Below are positions 47,649-55,752 of a DNA stretch of 64,000 nucleotides, one piece after another. The position numbers and the translations under genes are program-made. The DNA lies in assembly GCA_963739355.1 (NCBI GenBank), contig CAVUAD010000007.1:1178001-1242000 (forward strand), in the 5' to 3' direction. Positions within the stretch are counted from its first letter, which is position 1. Each line of letters starts with the position of its first letter. Source of the stretch: JAWVFM01 sp963739355 (GTDB taxonomy: Bacteria > Actinomycetota > Thermoleophilia > Solirubrobacterales > 70-9). Below the pieces are notes generated by a model. That model was not told where the DNA came from. It made no database searches and saw nothing but the letters and a program-made list of their open reading frames with translations.

Positions 47649-49133
47649 GTGATCGATACCCCAGCGACCGCCGCCGACGACATGCCGTCGGCGGATCTGC
47701 CGCCGGACTCGAGGGGCCGCTCGCACGGGCTGCCGAGCGGGATGCGTGGACGTGTCCTCTTGTCGTTCCTCGTGCTCCTGGTGATCTCGACGGCCGCCTC
47801 GGTGCTGGTGCTGCGGCAGGTGCTGCTCTCGCGAATCGACGACCAGGTCCAGAACTCCCTGACCGAGAAGGTGAACGCGTTTTCGCGCCTGTCGGCGTCC
47901 GGTCTCGACCCGCGCACGAACGAACCCTTCAGGGGCCGGCTCGACCTGGTCTTCACCGACTACCTGAAGGAGACCGTGCCGCTCGACAAGGGCGCGCTCG
48001 TCACCTTCATCGGGGGCCAGCAGTACCGCGCGCGCTCAGCCGACCCGTCCGTGGCGGGATTGCCCAAGGCGTTGAGCCAGTTCAGCGCGATCACGAGTCC
48101 GGTGAGCGGTCAGATCGACACCTCGATGGGCAAGGCCAGCTACGTCGCGATCCCGGTGACAGGGCACGGAGGCCAGCAGGGCGTGCTCGCCGCGGCCGCG
48201 CTCCTCGAGGACCAGCGCGATCAGGTGGCGACCGCCGTCAAGGTCGCGGTCGGGGTCTCGACGGTTGTGATGCTGCTGGCCTCGCTGTTCATCTGGCTGG
48301 CCGCCGGCCGAGCTTTGGCGCCGCTCAAGGCGCTCTCGAACACCGCGCGCAGCATCAACGACTCCGACCTCTCCCGCCGCATCTCCGTGAAGGGAAACGA
48401 CGAGATCGCCGAGCTCGGCAGGACGTTCAACGAGATGCTGGATCGCCTCGACTTCGCGTTCACGAGCCAGCGCGCGTTCATGGCCGACGTCAGTCACGAG
48501 CTGCGCACGCCGATCACGATCATCCGCGGCCACCTCGAGACCCTCGGCGACGACCCCGAGGAGCGCCGTGAGGCGATGGCCGTGGTGGCCGACGAGCTCG
48601 ACCGCATGAGCCGGCTGGTCGACGACCTGCTCGTGCTCGGCCGGGCGTCGCGTCCGGACTTCCTCCGGGTCGAGCCCCTGGACCTCGACCTGCTCACGCA
48701 CGACCTCTACTCGAAGGCCCGCCAGCTCGGGCCACGCGACTGGGGGCTCGACGAGATCGCCGTGGGCCTCCTCCACGCCGACCCGCAGCGCATCACCCAG
48801 GCGGTGATGAACCTTGCCGACAACGCGGTGCGCCACACCAACGAGAGCGATCGGATCTCCATCGGCTCTTCTACGGACGAGCAGGAGACGCGGATCTGGG
48901 TGCGCGACAGCGGGCCGGGGATCAGCCAGGCCGACCAGCAGCGGATCTTCGAGCGCTTCGCCGCGGGCCAGAAGGGCGGCGGTGCGGGCCTCGGCCTCTC
49001 GATCGTACGCGCCATCGCCGAGGCGCACGGCGGGCACGTGGAGCTCGATAGTGCGCCCGGACTCGGTGCTACCTTCGTGATCGTGATCCCCACCGAGACC
49101 GCGCCAGGCCCACGACGCTCGGGCGGGCGTTGA
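47649..49133 (+). CDS. Two-component sensor histidine kinase (HAMP type)
   Basis: A protein of 494 residues: a first membrane helix (about 36-56), an extracytoplasmic sensor region of about 130 residues, a second helix (about 198-219), a HAMP domain (ALAPLKALSNTARSIND), and HisKA with phospho-acceptor H283 in FMADVSHELRTPIT. HATPase_c motifs follow: N box NLADNAVRHT, G1 RDSGPGIS, and G2 GGGAGLGLSIV. The signal is unknown. GTG 47649 has TACGGT 6 nt upstream. Its partner is the OmpR-type regulator 28 nt downstream. Confidence 0.93.
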   Translation: MIDTPATAADDMPSADLPPDSRGRSHGLPSGMRGRVLLSFLVLLVISTAASVLVLRQVLLSRIDDQVQNSLTEKVNAFSRLSASGLDPRTNEPFRGRLDLVFTDYLKETVPLDKGALVTFIGGQQYRARSADPSVAGLPKALSQFSAITSPVSGQIDTSMGKASYVAIPVTGHGGQQGVLAAAALLEDQRDQVATAVKVAVGVSTVVMLLASLFIWLAAGRALAPLKALSNTARSINDSDLSRRISVKGNDEIAELGRTFNEMLDRLDFAFTSQRAFMADVSHELRTPITIIRGHLETLGDDPEERREAMAVVADELDRMSRLVDDLLVLGRASRPDFLRVEPLDLDLLTHDLYSKARQLGPRDWGLDEIAVGLLHADPQRITQAVMNLADNAVRHTNESDRISIGSSTDEQETRIWVRDSGPGISQADQQRIFERFAAGQKGGGAGLGLSIVRAIAEAHGGHVELDSAPGLGATFVIVIPTETAPGPRRSGGR

Positions 49134-49161
49134 GCCGGGCCGATCGGCGCGATCGGATCCG

Positions 49162-49824
49162 ATGAGCCGGATCCTCATAGTCGAAGACGAGGATCGCCTC
49201 TCTGCCTTCCTCGAGAAGGGCCTTCGCGCGAGCGGCCACGCGACGACGGTGGTCGCCGACGGGATCACCGCCGCCCGCCTGGCCAGCGACGAGGACTTCG
49301 ACCTGATGATCCTCGACCTGGGCCTGCCGGGCCTGCCCGGCCTCGAGGTCCTGCGCAAGGTGCGCGGCCGTGGACAGCAGCTACCGGTGATCATCCTGAC
49401 CGCGCGCGACGACGCGGGCGACCGCGTCGAGGGGCTCGAGGCGGGGGCGGACGACTACATCGGCAAGCCGTTTCACTTCGAGGAGCTGGTCGCGCGCGTG
49501 CGAGCTCGGCTGCGCAGCGGCCCGGCCGTTGACGAGGAGACCGTCCTCGAGGCCGGCGGCATCCATTTGAATCAGCGGACGCGCTGGGTCAGCAGGGGCG
49601 GTGAGACGATCGAGCTCTCCGCGCGCGAGTTCGAGCTGCTGCGGACGTTCCTCCAGCACCCGAACCAGATCCTCAGCCGTGAGCAGCTGCTCGCGCACGT
49701 CTGGGGCTATGGCTTCGACCCGGGCTCGAACGTCGTCGACGTCTACGTCGGCTACCTGCGCAAGAAGCTCGGCGCCCACCACTTCGCGACCGTACGCGGC
49801 GTGGGCTACCGCTTCGCGGAGTGA
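49162..49824 (+). CDS. OmpR/PhoB-family response regulator
   Basis: A protein of 220 residues. Receiver domain with phospho-acceptor D52 (LMILDLGLPG), acidic pocket E8-D9-E10, and the switch lysine in YIGKPF. C-terminal winged helix (LSAREFELLRTFLQHPNQILSREQLL to VDVYVGYLRKKLG and TVRGVGYRF). This family binds 11-bp direct repeats as head-to-tail dimers. It is therefore the obvious candidate to bind the TCTCAT arrays upstream of the LPXTG and His-rich genes. Confidence 0.95.
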   Translation: MSRILIVEDEDRLSAFLEKGLRASGHATTVVADGITAARLASDEDFDLMILDLGLPGLPGLEVLRKVRGRGQQLPVIILTARDDAGDRVEGLEAGADDYIGKPFHFEELVARVRARLRSGPAVDEETVLEAGGIHLNQRTRWVSRGGETIELSAREFELLRTFLQHPNQILSREQLLAHVWGYGFDPGSNVVDVYVGYLRKKLGAHHFATVRGVGYRFAE

Positions 49825-49890
49825 GTAACTCCGCCGGCTCCTCCGCGGGCCTCTCTTTGAGCTCTCGCGTCCGGGGCCGTCAGGCTTCGT

Positions 49891-50295
49891 TCAGGTGAGT
49901 GAGTCGCGCAGGTCGAAGGCGCGGATGCCCTCGGGCCCCTCGTCCGTGCAGTCGAAGAAGCGGGGGTTGACGCAGCTGAACGCCTCGCCCGCGCCCTCGT
50001 AGGAGGGCTCGACCCGGAACTGGCACTGCGGAAGCGGCGGGCCGGTCATCTTGATCCCGCCGAAGCCACCGGCCAGCTCGGCCGCGTCGAACATGTCGAT
50101 GTCGATCTCGGCGGCGAAGACCTTCTGGATGCAGCCCATGTACTCGAGGCCGGACAGGGGGTCGACGTAGCTGTAGAGGTAGTTGCAGCCGAGCTCGACG
50201 CACCCGCGGGGCTCGACAAGCTTGTCGCAGAACGTCCGGCACTGGCGGCACTCCCCGTGCCGGGTCTTCCCGGAGCCTCGCTTGACTGTGGCCAC
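49891..50295 (-). CDS. Cysteine-rich protein of unknown function
   Basis: A soluble protein of 134 residues with nine cysteines: C16, C19 and C23 (ECRQCRTFC), C32, C37, C55, C91, C108 and C116. The spacing suggests one or more zinc or iron-sulfur sites. Conserved-looking segments are LGCNYLYSYVDPLSG and FGGIKMTGPPLPQC. I do not recognise the family. GTG 50295 lies 6 nt after TAGACT, so it is transcribed on its own just after dnaE. Confidence 0.7.
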   Translation of the reverse strand: MATVKRGSGKTRHGECRQCRTFCDKLVEPRGCVELGCNYLYSYVDPLSGLEYMGCIQKVFAAEIDIDMFDAAELAGGFGGIKMTGPPLPQCQFRVEPSYEGAGEAFSCVNPRFFDCTDEGPEGIRAFDLRDSLT

Positions 50296-50301
50296 GCGAG
50301 A

Positions 50302-50307
50302 AGTCTA
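50302..50307 (-). promoter_or_regulatory. -10 box (TAGACT) for the Cys-rich protein gene
   Basis: TAGACT, 6-nt spacer, GTG at 50295. Confidence 0.5.
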
Positions 50308-50327
50308 GTGGCGGCGTGCGTCGGCGC

Positions 50328-53300
50328 TCATGCGGCGACGGCCCGCGAACCGAGTAGCTGGTCGAGCTCGGCACGGAGCGCCGGCGACGGCTCGACCCGG
50401 TAGTCCGAGCCGAAGCGCAGACGCCTGGTTCCATCGCGGGTGTCCATCTCGAGCAGGACGTCGCTTGTGCCCGGGAAGCACTCGAACACCGCCTTCAGGT
50501 CGGCGATCAGACCAGAGTCGAGGCGGCCGGCGTCGAGCCGCAGGACGAAGCGCCCGGGCTGCTCGCGCTCCTCGGCGCGGCGGCGCGCCGCCGCGACCTC
50601 GTCCTCCGCGGGCTCGAAGGCCTCCGCCTCGGCGACGACCAGGCTGGTCTCGCCGCGGCCCTTGTGGTCCACGCGGCCGCGAACCAGCACCACCCGGTCC
50701 ATCTCGAGCGCCTGGGCCGCTTCGCCGGTGGCATCCCTGACGAACAGCTCCACCTGTCCTTCGAGGTCGTCGAGCGTCACGAACATGACGTGACCGCCGG
50801 TCTTCGTGCGGACCTTCTTCGCCGCGCTGACGATCCCGCCGACGTCGACCCAGGTCCCGTCCTGCTTGGCGGCCACCGCGGAAAGCGGGCAGTCCACCCT
50901 CGCCCGGAGCGCGTCGCGGACCTCGGAGAGGGGGTGCGCGGAGAGAAAGGTGCCGAGCGTCTCCTTCTCCAGCGCGAGCAGCTCGCGCTGGTCGAACTCC
51001 CCGGACGGCACGGGCGGGTGGCTGGGAGCCTCGAACGCGCCGGCCGCCGCACCGGCATCGTCGCCCCCGAGATCGAAGATCGAACCCTGTCCTCGCCGCG
51101 AATCGTCCTGGGCCTTCTGGCCGCTGGCCTGAGCCTGCGCGAGGACCTCGAGCATGCCGCGGCGGCTTGCACCCGTCGAGTCCAGCGCGCCGCACTTCAC
51201 GAGGCACTCGATCGCGCGCTTGTTGACCGCGCGCGCGTCGACGCGCTGGCAGAAGTCCCAGATCGAGGTGAACCGGCCCTCCTCCCGGACGGCGATGATG
51301 GCCTCCACAGCAGCGTGACCCACGTTCTTCACGGCGTCGAGCCCGAAGCGGATGCTGTTGCCGGCGACGACGAAGCTGTGATCCGAGGAGTTGACGTCGG
51401 GCGGGAGGACCTCGATCCCGAGCTCCTCGCAGCGGTTCACGAAGAACGGCACCCGGTCCTTCGTGGCCATCACGGACGAGATCAGCGCCGCCATGTACTC
51501 CGCCGGGTAGTTCGCGCGCAGGTAGGCGGTGCGATAGCTGATCAGCGCGTAGCACGCGGCGTGGCTCTTGTTGAAGCTGTAGTCGGCGGCGGCCGTCATC
51601 AGCGACCACAGGCTCTGGGCGACGCGGGTGTCGGTCCGCGAGGCGGAGCACCCGGTGAGGAACTTCTCCTCCATCGTGGCCATCAGGTCCCGCTTCTTCT
51701 TGCCGACCGCCTTGCGCAGGTCATCCGCCTCGGCCGGCGTGAAGCCGGCGATCTGCTTCGAGATCTCCATGAGCTGCTCCTGGTAGATGCAGCAGCCGTA
51801 CGACGATTCCGTGATCTCGCGGAGCCGCGGATCCGGGTACTTGATGGATGCGGGGTCCCGTTTGCCCCGGGCGTAGTCGTCGATGTAGCGCATCGCGCCC
51901 GGCCGGTAGAGGGCGCCGATCGCGACCAGGTCGTTGAACTCGGTGGGCTTGACCTTGCGCAGGGCGTCGCGCATGCCGTCGGACTCGAACTGGAACACGC
52001 CGACCGACTCGCCTCGCGCGAGCATCTCGTACGTCCTGCGGTCGTCGAGCGGGATCGACTCGATGTCGACCTCGACACCGCGGGAGCGGCGGATGATGTC
52101 CACGGCGTCCTCGATGACGTCGAGGTTGCGCAGGCCGAGGAAGTCCATCTTGAGCAGCCCGATCTCCTCGATCGGCCCCATGGAGTACTGGGTGACGATC
52201 TTGTAGGAGCGCTCCGGCTTGCCGTTCGGGGACTTCTCCGCCGGTGCGGAGCGGTCCTCGGCGAGCTGCAGGGGCACGATCTGGTGCAGCGGGCGGTCGG
52301 AGATCACCACGGCTGCCGCGTGGATCGAGTTGTTGCGGACGATTCCCTCGAGGCCCTGCGCCACATCCACGATGCGGCGCGCGTCGCCGTCGGAGTCGTA
52401 CGCCCTCTTCAGCTCCTGCCCGCCGCGCAGGCACTCGGCGAAGCTCGGGCTGCGCCCCATGACCGGCTCCGGGATCAGCTTGGCGATCCGGTCGCCCGTG
52501 CCGTAGTCGTAGCCCAGAACGCGGGCGGCATCGCGGGTGGCGGCGCGCGGGGCCATCTTGCCGAAGGTGATGATCTGCGCGACGGCCTCGCGCCCGTACT
52601 TGTCGGCCACGTAGCGGATGACGCGCTCGCGGCCGCGCACCGAGAAGTCGATGTCGATGTCGGGCATCGACTTGCGCGCCGGGTTCAGGAAGCGCTCGAA
52701 GAGCAGGTCGTTGGCGAGTGGGTCGAGATCCGTGATGCCCAGCGCGTAGGCGACGATCGACCCCGCCGCGGAGCCGCGGCCGGGGCCGACGGCGATGCCG
52801 TTCTCCTTGGAGAACCGGACGAAGTCCCAGACGATCAGGAAGTACGACTCGAAGCCCATGCTCGCGATCACGCCCAGCTCGAATTCCAGGCGCTCCGCGG
52901 CCTCGGCGGGCGGCGGATCGTCGTAGCGGCGGCGCAGGCCCTCGTCGGCCAGGCGGCGGAGCATCGCCCCCGGCTCCTCGCCGTCAGGCGTCGGGAACCG
53001 CGGCAGGAGGAGCTTGCCGAGCTCGATCTCGACCGCGCAGCGCTCGGCGATCTCGACGGTGGCCGGAACCGCCTCCGGCCACTCCCCGAACGCCTCCGAC
53101 ATCTCCTGCGGGCTCTTCAAGTAGAACTCGTTGGTGTCGAAGCGGAGCTTCGGCTCCTTGATCGTCGACTTGGTCTGCACGCAGAGCAGCGCCGCGTGAT
53201 GCTGGTAGTCCTCGCGGCGCAGGTAGTGGACGTCCGCCGTCGCCACCAGCGGGCGCCCGAGCTCACGCGCGACCCGGGCGATCCCCTCGTTGGCCTTGTC

Positions 53301-53837
53301 CTGCTCGGCGATGCCGTTCTTCTGGACCTCGAAGTAGACGTCGTCGGCGCCGAAGACCTGGACCAGGTCGTCGGCGTGCCGGCGGGCGTCGTCGGGGCGC
53401 TCCTCGACGAGGCGGCGGCAGAAGCGCGACTGCAGGCAGCCGCTCAGCGCGATCACGCCGCCGGCGTGGCGCTCCAGGAGCTCCATGTCGACCGCCGGCT
53501 TGCCGCGGTTGAACCCCTCGAGGAAACCGGCCGACGTGAGCTCCACGAGGTTGCGAAACCCCTCGTCCGAACGGGCGAGCAGCGTCAGGTGGTTGCGCTC
53601 GACCTGACCGCGGACGCGGCGGTCGTCGACGAAGTAGGCCTCGAGCCCCAGGATCGGCTTGACGCCGGCGGCCCGGCAGGCCTTGTAGTGCTCGACGGCG
53701 CCGTTCATGACGCCGTGGTCCGTCAGCCCGAGGGCGGGCATGCCGAGCTCGGCGGCCCGCTTGGCGAGGCCTTCGATCTTCGCGGCACCGTCGAGCAGCG
53801 AGTACTCGCTGTGGACGTGGAGGTGGACAGCGGTCAC
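50328..53837 (-). CDS. dnaE: DNA polymerase III alpha subunit DnaE
   Basis: Replicative polymerase, 1169 residues, of the DnaE1 type. The N-terminal PHP domain opens with VHLHVHSEYSLLDGA and retains metal-binding residues, so it may be an active proofreading domain. Catalytic aspartates are in SMPDIDIDFSVRGRE. The fingers/motif region GPGRGSAAGSIVAYALG, a helix-hairpin-helix and a C-terminal OB fold (DVGGIVSAAKKVRTKTGGHVMFVTL) follow. GTG 53837 has CATGAT 6 nt upstream. No accessory replication genes are adjacent. Confidence 0.97.
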   Translation of the reverse strand: MTAVHLHVHSEYSLLDGAAKIEGLAKRAAELGMPALGLTDHGVMNGAVEHYKACRAAGVKPILGLEAYFVDDRRVRGQVERNHLTLLARSDEGFRNLVELTSAGFLEGFNRGKPAVDMELLERHAGGVIALSGCLQSRFCRRLVEERPDDARRHADDLVQVFGADDVYFEVQKNGIAEQDKANEGIARVARELGRPLVATADVHYLRREDYQHHAALLCVQTKSTIKEPKLRFDTNEFYLKSPQEMSEAFGEWPEAVPATVEIAERCAVEIELGKLLLPRFPTPDGEEPGAMLRRLADEGLRRRYDDPPPAEAAERLEFELGVIASMGFESYFLIVWDFVRFSKENGIAVGPGRGSAAGSIVAYALGITDLDPLANDLLFERFLNPARKSMPDIDIDFSVRGRERVIRYVADKYGREAVAQIITFGKMAPRAATRDAARVLGYDYGTGDRIAKLIPEPVMGRSPSFAECLRGGQELKRAYDSDGDARRIVDVAQGLEGIVRNNSIHAAAVVISDRPLHQIVPLQLAEDRSAPAEKSPNGKPERSYKIVTQYSMGPIEEIGLLKMDFLGLRNLDVIEDAVDIIRRSRGVEVDIESIPLDDRRTYEMLARGESVGVFQFESDGMRDALRKVKPTEFNDLVAIGALYRPGAMRYIDDYARGKRDPASIKYPDPRLREITESSYGCCIYQEQLMEISKQIAGFTPAEADDLRKAVGKKKRDLMATMEEKFLTGCSASRTDTRVAQSLWSLMTAAADYSFNKSHAACYALISYRTAYLRANYPAEYMAALISSVMATKDRVPFFVNRCEELGIEVLPPDVNSSDHSFVVAGNSIRFGLDAVKNVGHAAVEAIIAVREEGRFTSIWDFCQRVDARAVNKRAIECLVKCGALDSTGASRRGMLEVLAQAQASGQKAQDDSRRGQGSIFDLGGDDAGAAAGAFEAPSHPPVPSGEFDQRELLALEKETLGTFLSAHPLSEVRDALRARVDCPLSAVAAKQDGTWVDVGGIVSAAKKVRTKTGGHVMFVTLDDLEGQVELFVRDATGEAAQALEMDRVVLVRGRVDHKGRGETSLVVAEAEAFEPAEDEVAAARRRAEEREQPGRFVLRLDAGRLDSGLIADLKAVFECFPGTSDVLLEMDTRDGTRRLRFGSDYRVEPSPALRAELDQLLGSRAVAA

Positions 53838-53884
53838 CTGTCGATCATGGCAACCGGGCCAGATGCCAAGGAAGGCGTTATCCG

Positions 53885-53963
53885 CACCCTGCGAGATTCG
53901 ATTGAATCTCCTGCGGACGCCTTCGGCGTCCTCACATGCTGCTTTCGGATCCAGAGACCCTCA
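53885..53963. repeat. Dispersed palindromic repeat, copy D
   Basis: The most complete copy: GAGATTC-GATT-GAATCTC (53893-53910), GGACGCC-TTC-GGCGTCC (53915-53931) and a decayed third hairpin GGATC-CAGA-GACCC (53947-53960). It fills the gap between divergent dnaE and sixA. Confidence 0.75.
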
Positions 53964-53967
53964 CCAG

Positions 53968-54402
53968 ATGATCTGGCTGCTTCGACACGGAGACGCCGAG
54001 GACGGCGACGGCGACGACGCCGCGCGTCGCCTGACCAAGAAGGGCGAGCGCCAGGCCCGCGCCGCGGGGCTTGCCATGAAGGCGCTGGGCGTGGAGATCG
54101 AGACCTGCCTGACGAGCCCCAAGGTGCGGGCCCGCTACACCGCCGCCCTGGCCTGCGAGCCCCTTGGCGTCGAGCCCGAGGAGGCGGTGGAGCTCCGCGG
54201 CGGCGACTTCGACCCGGAGGCGCTGACAGCCGGCCGAGGTGAGGCGCTGCTCGTCGGCCACGAGCCTGACTTCTCGCGCGCGATCGCGGCAGCGACGGGC
54301 GCTCGCGTGGAGCTCAAGAAGGGCGGCCTCGCGACGATCGACGGCGGCGAGCTCCTGCGCCTCCTGCGCCCGGCCGAGCTGCGGGCGATCGCCGGCGATT
54401 GA
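53968..54402 (+). CDS. sixA: SixA-type phosphohistidine phosphatase
   Basis: Histidine-phosphatase-superfamily protein of 144 residues, the short SixA form. The catalytic RHG motif is WLLRHGDAE (H7) and the second histidine is in LLVGHEPDF. The family removes phosphate from His of phosphorelay or PTS proteins. ATG 53968 was chosen because RHG always lies within the first ten residues. It is followed after 35 nt by a response regulator, which supports a signalling role but does not prove it. Confidence 0.88.
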   Translation: MIWLLRHGDAEDGDGDDAARRLTKKGERQARAAGLAMKALGVEIETCLTSPKVRARYTAALACEPLGVEPEEAVELRGGDFDPEALTAGRGEALLVGHEPDFSRAIAAATGARVELKKGGLATIDGGELLRLLRPAELRAIAGD

Positions 54403-54424
54403 AGCCGGCGCCGCCACGTCCCGA

Positions 54425-54430
54425 TACGCT
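54425..54430 (+). promoter_or_regulatory. -10 box (TACGCT) for the response regulator at 54438
   Basis: TACGCT, 7-nt spacer, GTG at 54438. It decides against a TTG start at 54399. Confidence 0.5.
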
Positions 54431-54437
54431 CGCAGCC

Positions 54438-54875
54438 GTGGAGAGCAGCACTGGAGCAGGGGAAGCCGGCAGGGGCCAGCAGATCGTCGTTGCCGACGAT
54501 GACGCCGACATCCTGCGCCTGATCGAGCGGCGGATGGCCCGCCGCGGCTACGAGGTCGTCACCGCCACGAACGGCGTCGAGGCCCTGCACGCGGTGGAGG
54601 CCAACCTCCCGTCCGCCGTGGTCCTGGATTGGCTGATGCCGAAGATGACCGGCTCGCAGGCCTGCGAGGCGCTGAAGGCGAACCCCTCGACCGCGCACAT
54701 CCCGATCGTGCTCCTGACCGCCAAGGCCGCCGACGCGGACATGGAGGAGGGCCTGTCGGTCGGCGCCGACGCCTACCTGACCAAGCCGTTCGACATCCAC
54801 GAGCTCGACGAGCTGGTGCAGGGTGTGATCGCCGACGCGACGCCCGGCGGCGATGCCGGCCCAGTGAACAGTTGA
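54438..54875 (+). CDS. Stand-alone receiver (CheY-like) response regulator
   Basis: A protein of 145 residues with only a receiver domain and a short Gly-rich N-terminal extension. Phospho-acceptor D64 (VVLDWLMPKM), acidic pocket D20-D22 and switch lysine (YLTKPFD) are intact. There is no output domain, so it acts through protein contacts or in a phosphorelay. The start GTG 54438 is supported by the TACGCT box; TTG 54399 would overlap the sixA stop. The DUF5661 gene follows 9 nt later. Confidence 0.9.
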   Translation: MESSTGAGEAGRGQQIVVADDDADILRLIERRMARRGYEVVTATNGVEALHAVEANLPSAVVLDWLMPKMTGSQACEALKANPSTAHIPIVLLTAKAADADMEEGLSVGADAYLTKPFDIHELDELVQGVIADATPGGDAGPVNS

Positions 54876-54884
54876 AAGGGGCCA

Positions 54885-55163
54885 ATGATGGCGAAGGATC
54901 TACGCACCAGCACCGAGGAGGCCCGACGGGTCGGTGATGAGATCGGGGTCGATTGGGACCGCTTCGATCTGGAGCAGTTTCGGGCGGGGATGGACGTCGA
55001 GTACGAGCACGGTAGCCGCGATCCACAAACCGACGTCACCGGGGACGACCCGATCACGACCGGCAAGATCGCCCTCGCCCATATGAAGGAGTTCCCGGAC
55101 TACTACGAGCGCCTCGAGCAGATGGAGACGGAGGCGAAGCTCGATTGGGCCGACAAGGGCTGA
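54885..55163 (+). CDS. DUF5661-family small protein
   Basis: An acidic soluble protein of 92 residues. The segment VEYEHGSRDPQTDVTGDDP, then TTGKIALAHMKEFPDYYERL, matches the DUF5661 pattern (HG..DP.T.VT.DDP...GKIALAHL.E.PDYY). Function unknown. Tandem ATGs at 54885 and 54888 with AAAGGGG upstream. It is close enough to the preceding regulator to share its transcript. Confidence 0.8.
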   Translation: MMAKDLRTSTEEARRVGDEIGVDWDRFDLEQFRAGMDVEYEHGSRDPQTDVTGDDPITTGKIALAHMKEFPDYYERLEQMETEAKLDWADKG

Positions 55164-55173
55164 GCCCGCACCT

Positions 55174-55752
55174 TCATTCCGCCGGGTGGTAGGTGGCGAT
55201 CACGACTCCCGTGCTGGTCGTGACGCTTTCCTTCAGCTCGAGCGGAAGCTTCACGCCTTCGGGGAAGAGCCGCCGGCCTGACCCGAGGACCAGCGGGAAG
55301 ATCAACAGCAGGTACTCGTCGATCAGCCCGCGGCCCGCGAGCGCGCGTACGACCTCCCCGCTGCCGAGAACCCTGAGGTCCTCGCCGGCCTGCTTGAGCC
55401 TGGCGACGGCCTCGACCGCATCGCCCTCGAGCAGCGTCGAGTTCTGCCAGGGAAGGGGCTCCGAAAGCGTTCTCGATGCGACGTACTTCCGAGCCGCGTT
55501 GAGCGCCTTCGTGTAGGGGTTGTCCTCCTGGTTGGGCCAGATCTCGAAGAAGTCCTCATAGGTCCGGCGGCCGAGCAGGAGCGACCCGCCGCCGCCCATG
55601 CGCTTCCCCATCTCGCGGCCCATCACGTCGTCGGTGTAGGGGGTCGCCCAGCCTCCGAGCTCGAATCCCCCCCGGACGTCCTCGTCCGGTCGAGCGGGGC
55701 CCTGCATGACGCCGTCGAGGGTGATGTTTTCAGTGACGACCAGCTTCGCCAT
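55174..55752 (-). CDS. Dihydrofolate reductase-like (RibD C-terminal) protein
   Basis: A protein of 192 residues of the RibD_C/DHFR-like fold: VTENITLDGVMQGPARP near the N-terminus, GGSLLLGRRTYEDFFEIWP and VLGSGEVVRALAGRGLIDEY. Members are NADPH-dependent reductases of largely unknown substrate; this is not the canonical folate enzyme. ATG 55752 has GAGGAG upstream and lies inside the last codons of the hybrid kinase gene (23-nt overlap), so the two are coupled. Confidence 0.85.
   Translation of the reverse strand: MAKLVVTENITLDGVMQGPARPDEDVRGGFELGGWATPYTDDVMGREMGKRMGGGGSLLLGRRTYEDFFEIWPNQEDNPYTKALNAARKYVASRTLSEPLPWQNSTLLEGDAVEAVARLKQAGEDLRVLGSGEVVRALAGRGLIDEYLLLIFPLVLGSGRRLFPEGVKLPLELKESVTTSTGVVIATYHPAE

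Noticed and set aside
50664..54242. A plus-strand open frame of about 1190 codons running antisense to dnaE
   Set aside because: It mirrors dnaE with the composition of a shadow frame in high-GC DNA (few antisense stops), has no domain motifs, and spans into sixA.
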